From: Saccopteryx bilineata
Lineage: Eukaryota > Chordata > Mammalia > Chiroptera > Emballonuridae
NCBI RefSeq assembly: GCF_036850765.1
Contig: NC_089490.1
Coordinates: forward strand, 131,344,522-131,408,521
Direction of reading: 5' to 3'
Length of the DNA stretch: 64,000 nt
Within the stretch, counting starts at the first letter, position 1. Every line of letters starts with the position of its first letter. Below, in pieces: positions 1 to 11,046 of this stretch. The position numbers were made by a program, and so were the translations under genes. The notes beneath the pieces are model-generated. The model was not told the DNA's origin. It worked only from the letters and a program-made list of their open reading frames with translations, and did no database searches.

Positions 1-3000
1 TGAGAGGGAAGTTCATAGCACTGTAGGACACTTTAAGAAACTAGAAAAAGCTCAAATAAACAACTTAACCCTGCATCTAAAAGAACTAGAAAAAGAACAG
101 CAAATAAAGCCCAAATGTAGTAGAAGGAAGGAAATAATAAAGATCAGAGCAGAAATAAATGACATAGAGGCTAAAGAAATAATACAGAGGATCAATGAAA
201 CTATGAGCTGGTTCTTTGAAAAGGTAAACAAGATCGATGAATCTTTAACTAGATTCACCAAGAAAAAAAGAGAGAGGACTCAAATAAATAAAATTAGAAA
301 TGAGAGTGGAGAAATAACAACTGACACAACAGAAAAACAAAATAATGTAAGAAAATACTATGAAGAACTGTATGCCAAAAAACTAGACAACCTAGATGAA
401 ATGGACAAATTCCTTGAAACATACAATCTTCCAAAAATCAATCTGGAAGAATCAGAAAACCTAAACAGACCGATTACACCAGATGAGGTTGAAACAGTTA
501 TCAAAAAACTCCCAACAAAGAAAAGTCCTAGGCCTGATGGCTTCAGAAGTGAATTCTACCAAATATTCAAAGAAGAACTAACTCTTTTCCTTCTCAAGCT
601 CTTTCAAAAAATTCAAGAGAAAGGAAAACTTCCAAGCTCCTTTTATGAGGCAAACATAATTCTGATTCCAAAACCAGGTAAAGACAACACAAAGAAAGAA
701 AATTATAGGCCAATATCCCTGATGAATATAGATGCTAAAATCCTCAACAAAATATTAGCAAACCAGATTTAACCATATATGGAAAAAATCATACACCATG
801 ATCAAGTGGGATTTATTCTGGGGAGGCAAGGCTGGTACAATATTCACAAATCAATCAATGTGATTCATCACATAAACAAAAGGAAAGAGAAAAACCACAT
901 GATAATTTCAATAGATGCAGAAAAAGTATTTGATAAAATCCAGCACCCATTCATGATCAAACCTCTCAGCAAAGTGGGAATACAGGGAACATACCTCAAC
1001 ATGATAAAAGCCATCTATGACAAACCCACAGACAACATTATACTCAATGGGCAAAAATTAAAAGCAATCCCCTTAACATTAGGAACCAGGCAGGGGTGCT
1101 CCCTTTCACCACTCTTATTCAACATAGTCCTGGAAGTCCTGGCCACAGCAATCAGACAAGAAGAAGAAATAAAAGGCATTCAAGTTGGAAAAGAAACGTA
1201 AAACTATTATTATTTGCAGATGATATGATATTGTATATAGAAAATTCTAAAGTCTCAGTCAAAAAACTACTGGACTTGATAAATGAATTCAGCAAAGTGG
1301 CAGGATATAAATTTAATGCTCAGAAATCAGAGGCACTTTTATACACCAACAATGAACAGTCAGAAAGAGAAATTACAAAAACAATCCCCTTCACTATTAC
1401 AACCAAAAAAATAAAGTACCTAGGAGTAAATTTAACCAAGGAGATTAAAGACTTGTACTCAGAAAATTATAAAACATTAATAAAAGAAATCAAGGAAGAT
1501 ACAAACAAGTGGAAGCATATACCATGCTTATGGTTAGGAAGAATAAACATTATTAAAATGTCTATATTACCCAAAGCAATCTATAAATTCAATGCAATAC
1601 CAATTAAAATACCAATGACATACTTCAAAGATATAGATCACATATTCCAAAAATTTATGTGGAACTAAAAAAGAACACAAATAGCCTCAGAAATCTTAAA
1701 AAAGAAGAAGAAAGTGGGAGGTATCACACTTCCTGATATCAAGTTATATTATAAGGCCATTGTACTCAAAACAGCCTGGTACTGGCATAAGAACAGGAAC
1801 ATAGATCAATGGAACAGAACAGAGAACCCAGAAATAAACCCACAGCTCTATGGACAACTGATATTTGACAAAAGAGGTGAGGAAAAATGTAAGCCATGAA
1901 ACCATAAGCATCTTAGAAGAAAACATAGGCAGTAAGCTCTCCGACATTTCTTGCAGCGATATATTTGCTGATTTATCTTCACAGGCAAATGAAATAAAAG
2001 ACAGGATAAACAAATGGGACTATATCAAACTAAAAAGCTTTTGCACAGCCAAAGACAATAAGAACAGAATAAAAAGACAAACTACAGAATGGGAGAACAT
2101 ATTTGACAATACGTCTGATAAGGGGTTAATAACCAACATTTATAAAGAACTTGTAAATCTCAACACCAGAAAGACAAACAATCCAATCAAAAAATGAGCA
2201 AAAGAAATGAATAGACACTTCTCCAAAGAGGACATACAGATGGCCAATAGGCATATGAAAAAATGCTCAACATCACTAATCATTAGAGAAATGCAAATTA
2301 AAACCACAATGAGATACCACCTCACACCAGTTAGAATGGCACTCATCAACAAAACAACACAAAATAAGTGCTGGTGAGGATATGGAGAAAAGAGAACCCT
2401 CCTGCACTGCTGGTGGGAGTGCAGACTGGTGCAGCCTCTGTGGAAAACAGTGTGGAGATTCCTCAAAAAATTGAAAATCAAACTGCCTTTTGACCCAGCT
2501 ATCCCACTTTTAGGAATATACCCCAAGAACAACATAGAATAGCTCCAAAAGGAGAAATGCACCCCCATGTTTGTGGCAGCATTGTTCACAATAGCGAAGA
2601 TCTGGAAACAGCCCAAGTGTCCGTCAGAGGACGAGTGGATTAAAAAGCTTTGGTATATATGATATATACTATGGAATACTACTCAGCCATTAGAAATGAT
2701 GACATGGCCCTGGCCGGTTGGATCAGCGGTGGAGCGTCGGCCTGGCATGTGGGGGACCCGGGTTCGATTCCCGGCCAGGGCACATGGGAGAAGCGCCCAT
2801 TTGCTTCTCCACTCCCCCCCCCTTCCTCTCTGTCTCTCTCTTCCCCTCCCGCAGCCGAGGCTCCATTTGAGCGAAGATGGTCCGGGCGCTGGGGATGGCT
2901 CCTTGGCCTCTGCCCCAGGCGCTGGAGTGGCTCTGGTCACAGCAGAGCGACGCCCCGGAGGGGCAGAGCATCGCCCCCTGGTGGGCGTGCCGGGTGGATC

Positions 3001-3232
3001 CCGGTCGGGCGCATGCAGGAGTCTATCTGACTGTCTCTCCCCGTTTCCAGCTTCGGAAAAATACAAAAAAAAAAAAAAAAAAAAAAAAGAAAAAGAAAAA
3101 GAAAAAAGAAATGATGATATCGGATCATTTACAATAACATGGATGGACCTTGATAACGTTATACAGAGTGAAATAAGTAAATCAGAAAAAAAAACTAAGA
3201 ACTATATGAATCCATACATAGATGGGACATAA
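1..3232 (+). pseudogene. L1 ORF2 remnant (endonuclease end, reverse transcriptase, C-terminal domain)
   Basis: The reading frame is open at 203-772, resumes after one stop at 779-1201, shifts frame to 1096-1668, goes on to 1899 past another stop, and shifts again to 1865-2197. The reverse transcriptase F-A-D-D motif is at 1213-1224. Two or more stops and two frameshifts show it is dead. The C-terminal part is further cut by a SINE, after which the L1 frame resumes near 3107 and ends at the TAA at 3230-3232. Confidence 0.9.
2706..3106 (+). mobile_element. SINE family A inserted in L1
   Basis: tRNA-like head with A box (GGATCAGCGGTGGAGCG) and B box (GGTTCGATTCC), a CpG-rich body and an A-rich tail at 3060-3106. 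A 14-bp target duplication AGAAATGATGAYAT flanks it at 2692-2705 and 3107-3120. The high CpG content suggests a fairly young copy. Confidence 0.93.
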
Positions 3233-3480
3233 AAATGAGACTCAGAGACATGGACAAGAATGTGATAACAGGGGGTGTGGGGGTGGTGTGGGATGGGGCA
3301 AGGAAGGAGAGAGAGGGGGTGGGGGAAGGGAGGGGCACAAAGAAAACCAGATAGAAGGTGACGGAAGACAATTTGACTTTGGGTGAGGGGTATGCAGCAT
3401 AATCAAATGTCAAAATAATCTGGAGATGTGTTCTCGGAACATATGTACCCTGATTTATCAATGTCACTGCATTAAATTTT

Positions 3481-3500
3481 ATAATAATAATAATAATAAA
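3481..3500. repeat. (TAA)n tail of L1
   Basis: Six or so TAA units close the L1 3'UTR. Confidence 0.8.
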
Positions 3501-3502
3501 TA

Positions 3503-3710
3503 AGAAAGGAAAGGTAAAAGCAGAGGGTGTATTCAGAAAATTGAAAGTTCCACAAAAAATGTATATGAAGGAGAGAATTTATCAATGAAAATGTACGAGA
3601 TAAAAATACACAAATACACAGCTTAAATCGGGGAAGGTTAAACAGCTCACACTTAAGAACAGGAAGTGAAGATAGAGCATCTAAACTTGATACTGTAAGA
3701 AACACAGTTT
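3503..3710. other. AT-rich stretch without recognisable feature
   Basis: No open frame of note and no repeat that I can name. Confidence 0.5.
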
Positions 3711-3723
3711 AAGAATTTACCTA

Positions 3724-4115
3724 GGACCTGGCCTGTTGGCTCAGTGGTAGATCATTGGCCTGGCGTGCAGAAGTCCAAGGTTCGATTCCCGGCTAGGGCA
3801 CACAGGGGAAGCGCCCATCTGCTTCTCTACCCCTCCCCCTCTCCTTCCTCTCTGTCTCTCTCTTCCCCTCCCGCAGCCGAGGCTCCATTGGAGCAAAGAT
3901 GGCCCGGGCGCTGGGGATGGCTCCTTGGCCTCTGCCCCAGGAGCTAGAGTGGCTCTGGTCTCGACAGAGCGACGCCCGGAGGGGCAGAGCATCCTCCCCT
4001 GGTGGGCAGAGCGTCTCCCCCTGGTGGGCGTACCGGGTGGATCCCAGTCGGATGCATGTGGGAGTCTGTCTGACTGTCTCTCCCCGTTTCTAGCTTCAGA
4101 AAAATACAAAAAAAA
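3724..4115 (+). mobile_element. SINE family A
   Basis: Complete copy from the tRNA-like head to the A-tail, with the 13-bp target duplication AAGAATTTACCTA at 3711-3723 and 4116-4128. It carries an extra copy of the GGTGGGCAGAGCG unit in its 3' half. Confidence 0.93.
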
Positions 4116-4128
4116 AAGAATTTACCTA

Positions 4129-4925
4129 AAATTACAAATATTATACATAAATAATGAAAAGTAAAAAGTGCCAAATTTTAACAGTATGTCAGCAGATAGT
4201 ATTTAGAATCTAAAATCCAGAAATATAAACTCAGTACAGTATCTACAGTCAAATACAAAAATTAAAGATGACAAGAGGTGTCTGCTTTTGAGGAGCCAAG
4301 GGAAGTGAGGAGAGTAGGGAGAACAGTGTCTTTCAGTCATAAGTTCTCTTCTGTTTCAGTTTTTGCCATATGACTGCATTATTTTGATAAAAGTAGTAAC
4401 TGTTCATAAGTGTACTTTTTTTGCTATCACTTTTCTTTGCTATCATTTTCAGAATGGCTAAAAAATGGTTAGAGTTTCATAAGTGGGAGGGACTTTACAT
4501 GAACTATTCAATAATTGATGTGAGTGAATTGACATCTCACCAAAAAATGCAGGGGACAACTGTATCATTTAATTTCAAATTAAACTTACTTTTGTGACAT
4601 TGTAGTATATATATAACAACTAGAATAAGACACACCATGCATCTCAGAGTTTCTTAAGAATTTGCTTAAATAACTGAACTAGAGTTAAGAGCAAATGGCA
4701 CATCAACTTTGAGTAAATAAACATTTTAATATGTTTCTGTTAGTAATTTTGCACATTTCTTTGAAATTACTTTTTAATCAATGTGTTTATTAAATCTTCT
4801 TTTTATAACAGGAAAGTAAAATTTAGCAATTTGTTCTATATTCATAAATTACTAATTAGTAAAGATTTACTGTGTAAAGTTTCACTTTCAGGTAATAAAT
4901 TTAGCTCATATATTACATAAAAAAA
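4129..4925. other. AT-rich non-coding DNA
   Basis: No gene, no tRNA-like head and no repeat family that I recognise. The composition is AT-rich with short ORFs only. Confidence 0.5.
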
Positions 4926-4929
4926 TAAG

Positions 4930-5290
4930 CTAGGCAGAGAAAGACAAATATCATATTATCTCACTTATATGTGAAATCTAATGAACAAAGTGAACTGAGG
5001 AACAGAATAGAGTCAGAGGTGGGCTCACAGGAACCAGAGGAACAGCTGTCAGAGGGAAGGGGAATGTGGGGATGGGATCAGAGAAGGTGAAAGGATTAGT
5101 GAAATTATATATACATAACACATAGATACAGATAACAGGACAGCAAATCCCAGAGGGAAGGGGAGAGGGAGTTAGGAAGAGGGAGGCAAAGGGAGTGTAA
5201 ATAGGGACATGGTGGTGGGGGATGAGGGTACTATATTCAATGTGACACTTGAATCCATGTTAATACAATAAATTAAAATTAATAAAAAAA
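4930..5290 (+). mobile_element. L1 3' end fragment
   Basis: Starts with the conserved end of ORF2 (CTCACTTATATGTGAAATCT region), goes through a purine-rich 3'UTR and ends in an AATTAAAATTAATAAAAAAA tail near 5290. Diverged, 5'-truncated copy. Confidence 0.75.
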
Positions 5291-5295
5291 TTTTT

Positions 5296-5597
5296 AAAAG
5301 GAAATTCTGACATATGCTAAAACAAGAATGAACCTTGAAGACATTAGGCTCAGTGAAATAAGTCAAAAGGACAACTATTGTATAATTCCACTCACAGGAG
5401 ATTCTAGAAGAGTCAAAAGCAAACAGAAAGTAGATGGTGGGTACCAGGGGTTGGGGGGGGGCAGAATGGGTAGTGAGTATTTAATGGAGACAACTTTATT
5501 TTGGGAAGATGAGAAAGTTTTGGAAATGGATGGTGATGGTGGTTATGCAACACTGTGAATTTACTTAATGCCACTGACCTGTACATTTTAAAATGGT
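5296..5597 (+). mobile_element. Second L1 3' end fragment (older)
   Basis: Begins with another copy of the ORF2 end (ATGAACCTTGAAGACATTAG, AGTGAAATAAGTCA) and runs through a different 3'UTR with a G-run. Tandem placement with the preceding L1 tail shows one L1 landed in or next to another. Confidence 0.7.
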
Positions 5598-5598
5598 C

Positions 5599-5985
5599 GC
5601 CTGATCAGGTGGTGGTGCTATGGATAAAGTGTCAACCTGGGACACTGAGGTCCCAGGTTCAAAATGCCGAGGTTGCCAGCTTGAGCACGGGCTCACCAGC
5701 TTGAGCATAGGATTGTCGACTTGAACATGGCATCATAAACATGACCTCATGGTAGCTTGCTTGAGCCCAAAGGTCATTGGTTTGAAGCCCAAGGTCACTG
5801 GCTTGAGCTAAGGGTCACTGGCTCAGCTGGAGACCCTGGTCAAGGCACATGTGAGAAGCAATCAATGAATAACTGAAGTGCTGCAACTACAAGTTGATGC
5901 TTCTCATCTCTCTCCCTTCCTGTCTGTCTCTGCCTCTCTTTCTCTTTCTCTCTCTCTAAAATAAATGAATAAATAAATAAATAGG
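5599..5985 (+). mobile_element. SINE family B, long form
   Basis: GCCTGATCAGGTGGTGG head, B box near 5656, body with five or so repeats of the GGTCACTGGCTTGAGC kind, a CATGACCTCATGG spacer, and a T/C-rich then AAATAAATAAAT tail. Confidence 0.88.
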
Positions 5986-6020
5986 TAAAACAAAACAAAA
6001 CAATATCCTACATTCCACTT

Positions 6021-6213
6021 TTTTTTTGATATTTTATTTATTGATTTTTAGAGAGAGAGGAGTGAGAGAGAGAGAAAGAGAGAGAGAGAAGGGGAAGGAG
6101 CAGGAAGCATCAACTCCCATATGTGCCTTGACCAGGCAAGCCCAGGGTTTCAAACCGGCGACCTCAGCATTTCCAGGTCAAAGCTTTATCCACTGCGCCA
6201 CCACAGGTCAGGC
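6021..6213 (-). mobile_element. SINE family C
   Basis: On the minus strand: B-like head, short body, CT-rich tail. The 14-bp duplication ACATTCCACTTTTT at about 6010-6023 and 6214-6227 marks the insertion. Confidence 0.9.
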
Positions 6214-6354
6214 ACATTCCACTTTTTGAATAAAAGAAACCAGAGCTCATTGGAGCAATGGTTGATCCAGAGCAGCAAAAAGAAAAGCACAGAATTAACC
6301 TGTACCATCTTGTGATAGGAGTATGTTAGATGGACATATTAGTCAATCTGAAGA

Positions 6355-6711
6355 AGTTTATTTATTTGTTTGTTTGATTGTTTTGCAAGAGAGACAGAGA
6401 GAGACAGAGGGACTGATAGGGACAGACAGACAGGAAGGGAGATGAGAAGCATCAATTCGTAATTGCGGCACCGTAGTTGTTCATTGATTGTTTTTTCATA
6501 TGTGCCTTGACCAGGAGGTTCCAGCAGAGCAAGTGACCCCTCCTCAAGCTAGCAACCTTGGACTTCAAGCCAGCAACCTTAGGGCTCAAGCCAGCAATCC
6601 CGCACTCAAGCTGGTGAGCCCACGCTCAAGCTGGCAACCTTGGAGTTTCAAACTTGGGTCCTCTGCGTCCCAGGTTGATCCTCTACCCACTGCACCACCA
6701 CCTGGTCAGGC
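6355..6711 (-). mobile_element. SINE family B
   Basis: Minus-strand copy with head at 6711 and GA-rich (sense CT-rich) tail at about 6390-6440. The flanks CAATCTGAAGAAGTT and CAACCTGAGGAAGTT are a mutated target duplication, so the insertion is not recent. Confidence 0.88.
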
Positions 6712-6932
6712 AACCTGAGGAAGTTCTTAATGGCCAAAACTAGAACAATTTAAGCAAAAAAACAAAGAATGGTTTTATTGGATTACAACCCATGGAATAG
6801 AATAAATATCCTGAGTACATATTAATAAAAATAAATATATATATAAATAAATAAGAGAGAAGGGGCACTCTTCTCTACAGAAAAATTTCAATGAATGTAC
6901 AATAATCGAGGGCAATAGAAAATCACCATTTA

Positions 6933-7992
6933 GAATGGGACTACATCAGACTAAGAAGTTTTTGCTCAGCAAGAGAAACTGATAACAAAATAAACAGAAA
7001 GCCAACTAAATGGGAAATGATATTTTCAAACAACAGCTCAGATAAGGGCCTAATATCCAAAATATACAAAGAACTCATAAAACTCAACAACAAACAAACA
7101 AACAATCCCATAAAAAAATGGGAAGAGGATATGAACAGACACTTCTCCCAGGAAGAAATACAAATGGCCAACAGATATATGAAAAGATGCTCATCTTCTT
7201 TAGCTATTAGAGAAATGCAAATCAAAACGGCAATGAGATACCACCTCACACCTGTTCGATTAGCTATTATTAGCAAGACAGGTAATAGCAAATGTTGGAG
7301 AGGCTGTGGAGAAAAAGGAACCCTCATTCACTGTTGGTGGGAATGTAAAGTAGTACAACCATTATGGAAGAAAGTATGGTGGTTCCTCAAAAAACTGAAA
7401 ATAGAACTACCTTATGACCCAGCAATCCCTCTACTGGGTATACACCCCCAAAACTCAGAAACATTGATACGTAAAGACACATGCAGCCCCATGTTTATTG
7501 CAGCATTGTTCACAGTGGCCAGGACATGGAAACAACCAAAAAGCCCGTCAATAGATGACTGGATAAAGAAGATGTGGCACATATACACTATGGAATACTA
7601 CTCAGCCATAAGAAATGATGACATCAGAACATTTACAGCAAAATGGTGGGATCTTGATAACATGATACGAAGCGAAATAAGTAAATCAGAAAAAACCAGG
7701 AACTGCATTATTCCATACGTAGGTGGGACATAAAAGTGAAACTGAGAGACATTGATAAGGGTGTGGTGGTTACGGGGGGGGGAGGGGGGAGAGAGAGAGG
7801 AAAAGGGGGAGGGGGAGGGCACAGAGAGAACAAGATAGAGGGTGACGGAGGACAATCTGACTTTGGGTGATGGGTATGCAACATGATTGAACGACAAGAT
7901 ACCCTGGACTTGTTATCTTTGAATATATGTATCCTGATTTATTGATGTCACCCCATTAAAAAAATAAAATTATTTAAATTAAAAAAAAAAAA
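6933..7992 (+). mobile_element. Young 5'-truncated L1
   Basis: About 1.06 kb from inside ORF2 to an A-tail, with a perfect 15-bp target duplication GAAAATCACCATTTA at 6918-6932 and 7993-8007. ORF2's last 238 codons (7017-7733) are open and end at the normal stop. The 3'UTR has a G/A-rich polypurine tract at 7770-7830. It is almost identical to the L1 at 34490-35311, so both belong to a recently active subfamily. Confidence 0.95.
7017..7733 (+). pseudogene. L1 ORF2 C-terminal fragment (open frame)
   Basis: 238 codons uninterrupted, covering the thumb/C-terminal region with the cysteine-rich stretch (C-W-R-G-C-G-E-K-G near residue 92, then H-C-W-W-E-C). Only the C-terminal fifth of ORF2 is present, with no endonuclease or reverse transcriptase, so it is a dead-on-arrival copy despite being open. 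Confidence 0.9.
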
Positions 7993-8690
7993 GAAAATCA
8001 CCATTTAAAAAGAAAAAAAAAGAATCACTGCAATTGCCACAGGAAGGATACATTGAAGGATGTCAAGATTTATACATGAAAGTTTGATGAGAAATGGAAT
8101 ATTTTCTGTCTCAAAGTATCTTACAAGATTCATTATCAAGGGGAAAATATTAACTTTGCAATGGAGTAACCTGGCAGATACCACCTTAATCAAGTAACTA
8201 TTAACATCACCAATAATAAGACATCATGTAGCCCTTGAGATAAGGCATCACTTCTGTGGTGCTTTTGCCAAAAAGGATAGCCTCAATCTAATCATGAGGG
8301 GGAAAACATACCAAATAAGTTCAATTGAGGGAGAGTCCAAAGATAATTGACCATTATTCGCCAAAACAATGCTAATGGCATAAAAGACATAAAAAGACTG
8401 AACTGTCACAGATTGGAGGAGGCTAAGACTTGTAACCATAAATGTAGCATCCTAGACCAGAAAAAAATGACACACCAAGGTCTGTAGTTTGGTTAATAAT
8501 AGTGTATCAATGTGAGTTTCCTGGTTTTAATCATTATACTGTGGTTGCAAGATGTTAATTAACATGGAGGGAAGCTGGAGGAAGGTTGTATAGGAAACTC
8601 TTGGACTATTTTCCCAACATTTTCATTATTCTGAAATTATTGCACAGTACAACGTAAGTCAAATAGAAGCCTCCAAGCACTTTCCTAACC

Positions 8691-9060
8691 TATAGCTTTA
8701 TCTTACTCAATGCATCGGTTCTACTGAGTCTGTGCCTGAGTGGTTCCTCCATCATTTCTTCTTCTGCAAGGACCACTGAGCAGCACCGATTTTCAATGTC
8801 TGAAATAATGCTTCATAACATTCTGTCCAGTTTGCTTTTTACTTATTTCAAGCAGAAGAGGAAATCCATCTATGCTGGAAGTAATCATAGAGATATCTTA
8901 ATTCCATCTTTACCAACAAACTGATAAATCAAAATTATCATAATTACCAGAAGAATTTTTGTTGGGAGAAAAATTTATGGCATTAACTAAATTGAGCCAA
9001 ATTGATTCCTGGATCTTTTTAGTTTTCAATGCATTTTAGCAGTTTTCTTTTATTTTTTCT
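8691..9060. other. Non-coding DNA, nothing recognised
   Basis: No ORF or repeat that I can support. Confidence 0.5.
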
Positions 9061-9361
9061 TTTTTTTTTTTAATTCATTGGAATTACTTTTATTTTTTAT
9101 TTTTAAACTACAGTTACTGTACAATATATTACTGTCAAATGTACAACCTTGTAATTAGACATTTATATGACCTACAACGTGATCACCCCTATAAATCCAG
9201 CATTCATATGACACCATACATAGTTATTACAATATTATTGATTATATTCCCTATGCTGCATTCCATGCCTCATGACCATTTTTCAACCACCAATTTGCAC
9301 TTCTGAATCTCTTCACCTCTTTCACCTATGCCCCCAATCCCTCTCCCATCTGACAACTGTT

Positions 9362-9568
9362 TTTTTGTTTTGTTTTGTTTTTTAATTTTTTTTTTTGAGA
9401 TTTTATTCATTCATTTTTAGAGCGAGAGAGAGAAAGGGAGAGAGAAGGGGGAGGAGCAGGAAGCATCAACTCCCATATGTGCCTTGACCAAGCAAGCCCA
9501 GGGTTTCGAACTGGCAACCTCAGCGTTCCAGGTTGACACTTTTATTCACTACGCCACCACAGGTCAGA
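9362..9568 (-). mobile_element. SINE family C inside antisense L1
   Basis: Minus-strand copy with the 17-bp duplication CCCATCTGACAACTGTT at 9345-9361 and 9569-9585. Confidence 0.92.
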
Positions 9569-10158
9569 CCCATCTGACAACTGTTAAAATGTTCCTCACA
9601 TCAATGAGTCAGCCTGTTTTGCTTGTTTGTTTTCTAAATGCCACATTATTAGTGCAATCATCTGGTATATACCCTCTACGTCCATCCATGTTGCTGCAGA
9701 TGGCAAGATTTCATAGTTTTTATGGCAGAATCATATTCCATTGTACATATGTACCACATAGTCTTTATTCATTCATCTATAGGTGGACACTTGGATTGCT
9801 TTCTCATCTTGGTTATTATAAATAATGCTGCAATAAACATATGAATGTATATGTATTTTTTATTTAGTGTTTTGGGTTTCTTCAGATAAATACCCAGAAG
9901 AGGATCTGCTAGAGCTCCTTCTTTGTTATAGTTTTTGTTTTAACATATATTTTGTCTGGTATAAGTATTGATACCCCAAGTTTTTTGTTTTGTTTTGTTT
10001 TGTTTCCATTTTCATGAAATATCTTTTTCCATCCTTTTACTTTCTGTCTGTGTGTGTCGTTTAGTCTGAAACAAGTTTCTTGTAGACAGCATCTGTAAGG
10101 CTCTTGTTTTGTAATCTATTTAGTCATTGTGTATTTCTTTTGATCACAGAATGTCTTT

Positions 10159-10477
10159 TTTTTTTTCAGAGACAGAGAGAGGGATAGACAGGGACAGACA
10201 GACAGGAACAGAGAGATGAGAAGCATCAATCATTAGTTTTTCCTTGCGCATTGTGACACTTCAGTTGTTCATCAATTGCTTTCGCATATGTGCCTTGACC
10301 GCGGGCCTTCAGCAGACCGAGTAACCCCTTGCTTGAGCCAGCAACCTTGGGTCCAAGCTGGCGAGCTTTGCTCCAGCCAGATGAGCCCGCACTCAAGTCG
10401 GCAACCTCAGGGTCTCGAACCTGGGTCCCCCGCATCCCAGTCCAACGCCTATCCATTGCGCCACCGCCTGGTCAGGC
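10159..10477 (-). mobile_element. SINE family B (short body) inside antisense L1
   Basis: Duplication CAGAATGTCTTT at 10147-10158 and 10478-10489. It splits the first codons of the L1 endonuclease domain. Confidence 0.92.
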
Positions 10478-10710
10478 CAGAATGTCTTTGGATAGGAGCA
10501 TATAATCTATTTGCATTTAAAGTAATTACTGATATGTATTTATTGCCATTTTATTACTTTTTCCTCTTCTTCTTCTTAAAGAAGGCCCTTTAACATTTCT
10601 AATGTACTGGTTTGGTGGTGATGAACTCCTTTGCCTTTTTCTTGTCTAGGAAGCTCTTTATCTGTCATTCAATATTAAATGAGATCTTTGCTGGATAGAG
10701 TAATCTTGGG

Positions 10711-11046
10711 TTATATATCCTTGCTTTTCATTACTTTGAATATATCTTGCCAATCACTTCTGGCCTGCAATGTTTCTGTTGAGAAATTAGCTGACAGTCT
10801 TATGGGAGCTCCTTTGTAGATAACTGATTTTCTCTTGCTGTTTAAGATTCTCTCTTTGTCTTTAACCTTTGCTATTTCAACTGTGATGTGTCTTGGTGTA
10901 GGCCTCTTTGGATTCATCTTGTTTGAGACTCTCTGTACTTCCTGAACTTGTATGTCTATTTCCTTCATCAGGTTAAGGAAGTTTTCTGTCATTATTTTTT
11001 CAAATAGGTTTATAATTTCTTGCTCTCTCTCTTTTCCTTCCAGCAC
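10711..11046 (-). pseudogene. L1 ORF1 fragment
   Basis: 111 codons with clear resemblance to the RNA-binding core of L1 ORF1p: an N-P-K-R-P-T-P-R-H-I block at about residues 45-54 and an A-P-I-R-L-S-A-N-F-S-T-E-T-L-Q-A-R block about 30 residues later. The frame stops soon after K-D-I and the amino end is short compared with full ORF1p (about 340 residues). Confidence 0.85.

Larger units (their letters stand above)
1..3502 (+). mobile_element. L1 LINE, ORF2 part and 3' end (5' end outside window)
   Basis: The plus strand reads as the second half of L1 ORF2 followed by a 3'UTR and a (TAA)n tail at 3481-3500. Recognisable blocks are the start of the reverse transcriptase (about 520-770, with an I-L-I-P-K-P-G-K-D stretch), the central palm, and the cysteine-rich C-terminal region near 2380-2690. 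The 3'UTR (3233-3480) holds a G-rich polypurine tract. A family A SINE is inserted at 2706-3106 between two copies of an AGAAATGATGAYAT target duplication. The start of the element lies upstream of the window. Confidence 0.95.
6228..8690. repeat. Old interspersed repeat, split by a SINE and a young L1
   Basis: Segments 6228-6350, 6712-6932 and 8008-8690 appear to belong together, because the pieces either side of the young L1 join directly at its target site. The right part has the look of an ancient repeat 3' end (AGTGTATCAATGTGAGTTTC near 8502 and a long run of conserved-looking AT-rich text). I cannot name the family; an old L1 or DNA element relic is most likely. Confidence 0.4.

Noticed and set aside
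2706..2785. tRNA gene call on SINE heads (also at 38457, 44842, 46176, 58456, 59192)
   Set aside because: A and B boxes are present and the ends pair, but the anticodon arm is degenerate and each is the head of a 390-bp repeat with A-tail and target duplication.
2877..3137. Open frames on both strands of A SINEs
   Set aside because: The same shadows occur in every A copy; CpG-rich repeat composition, not genes.
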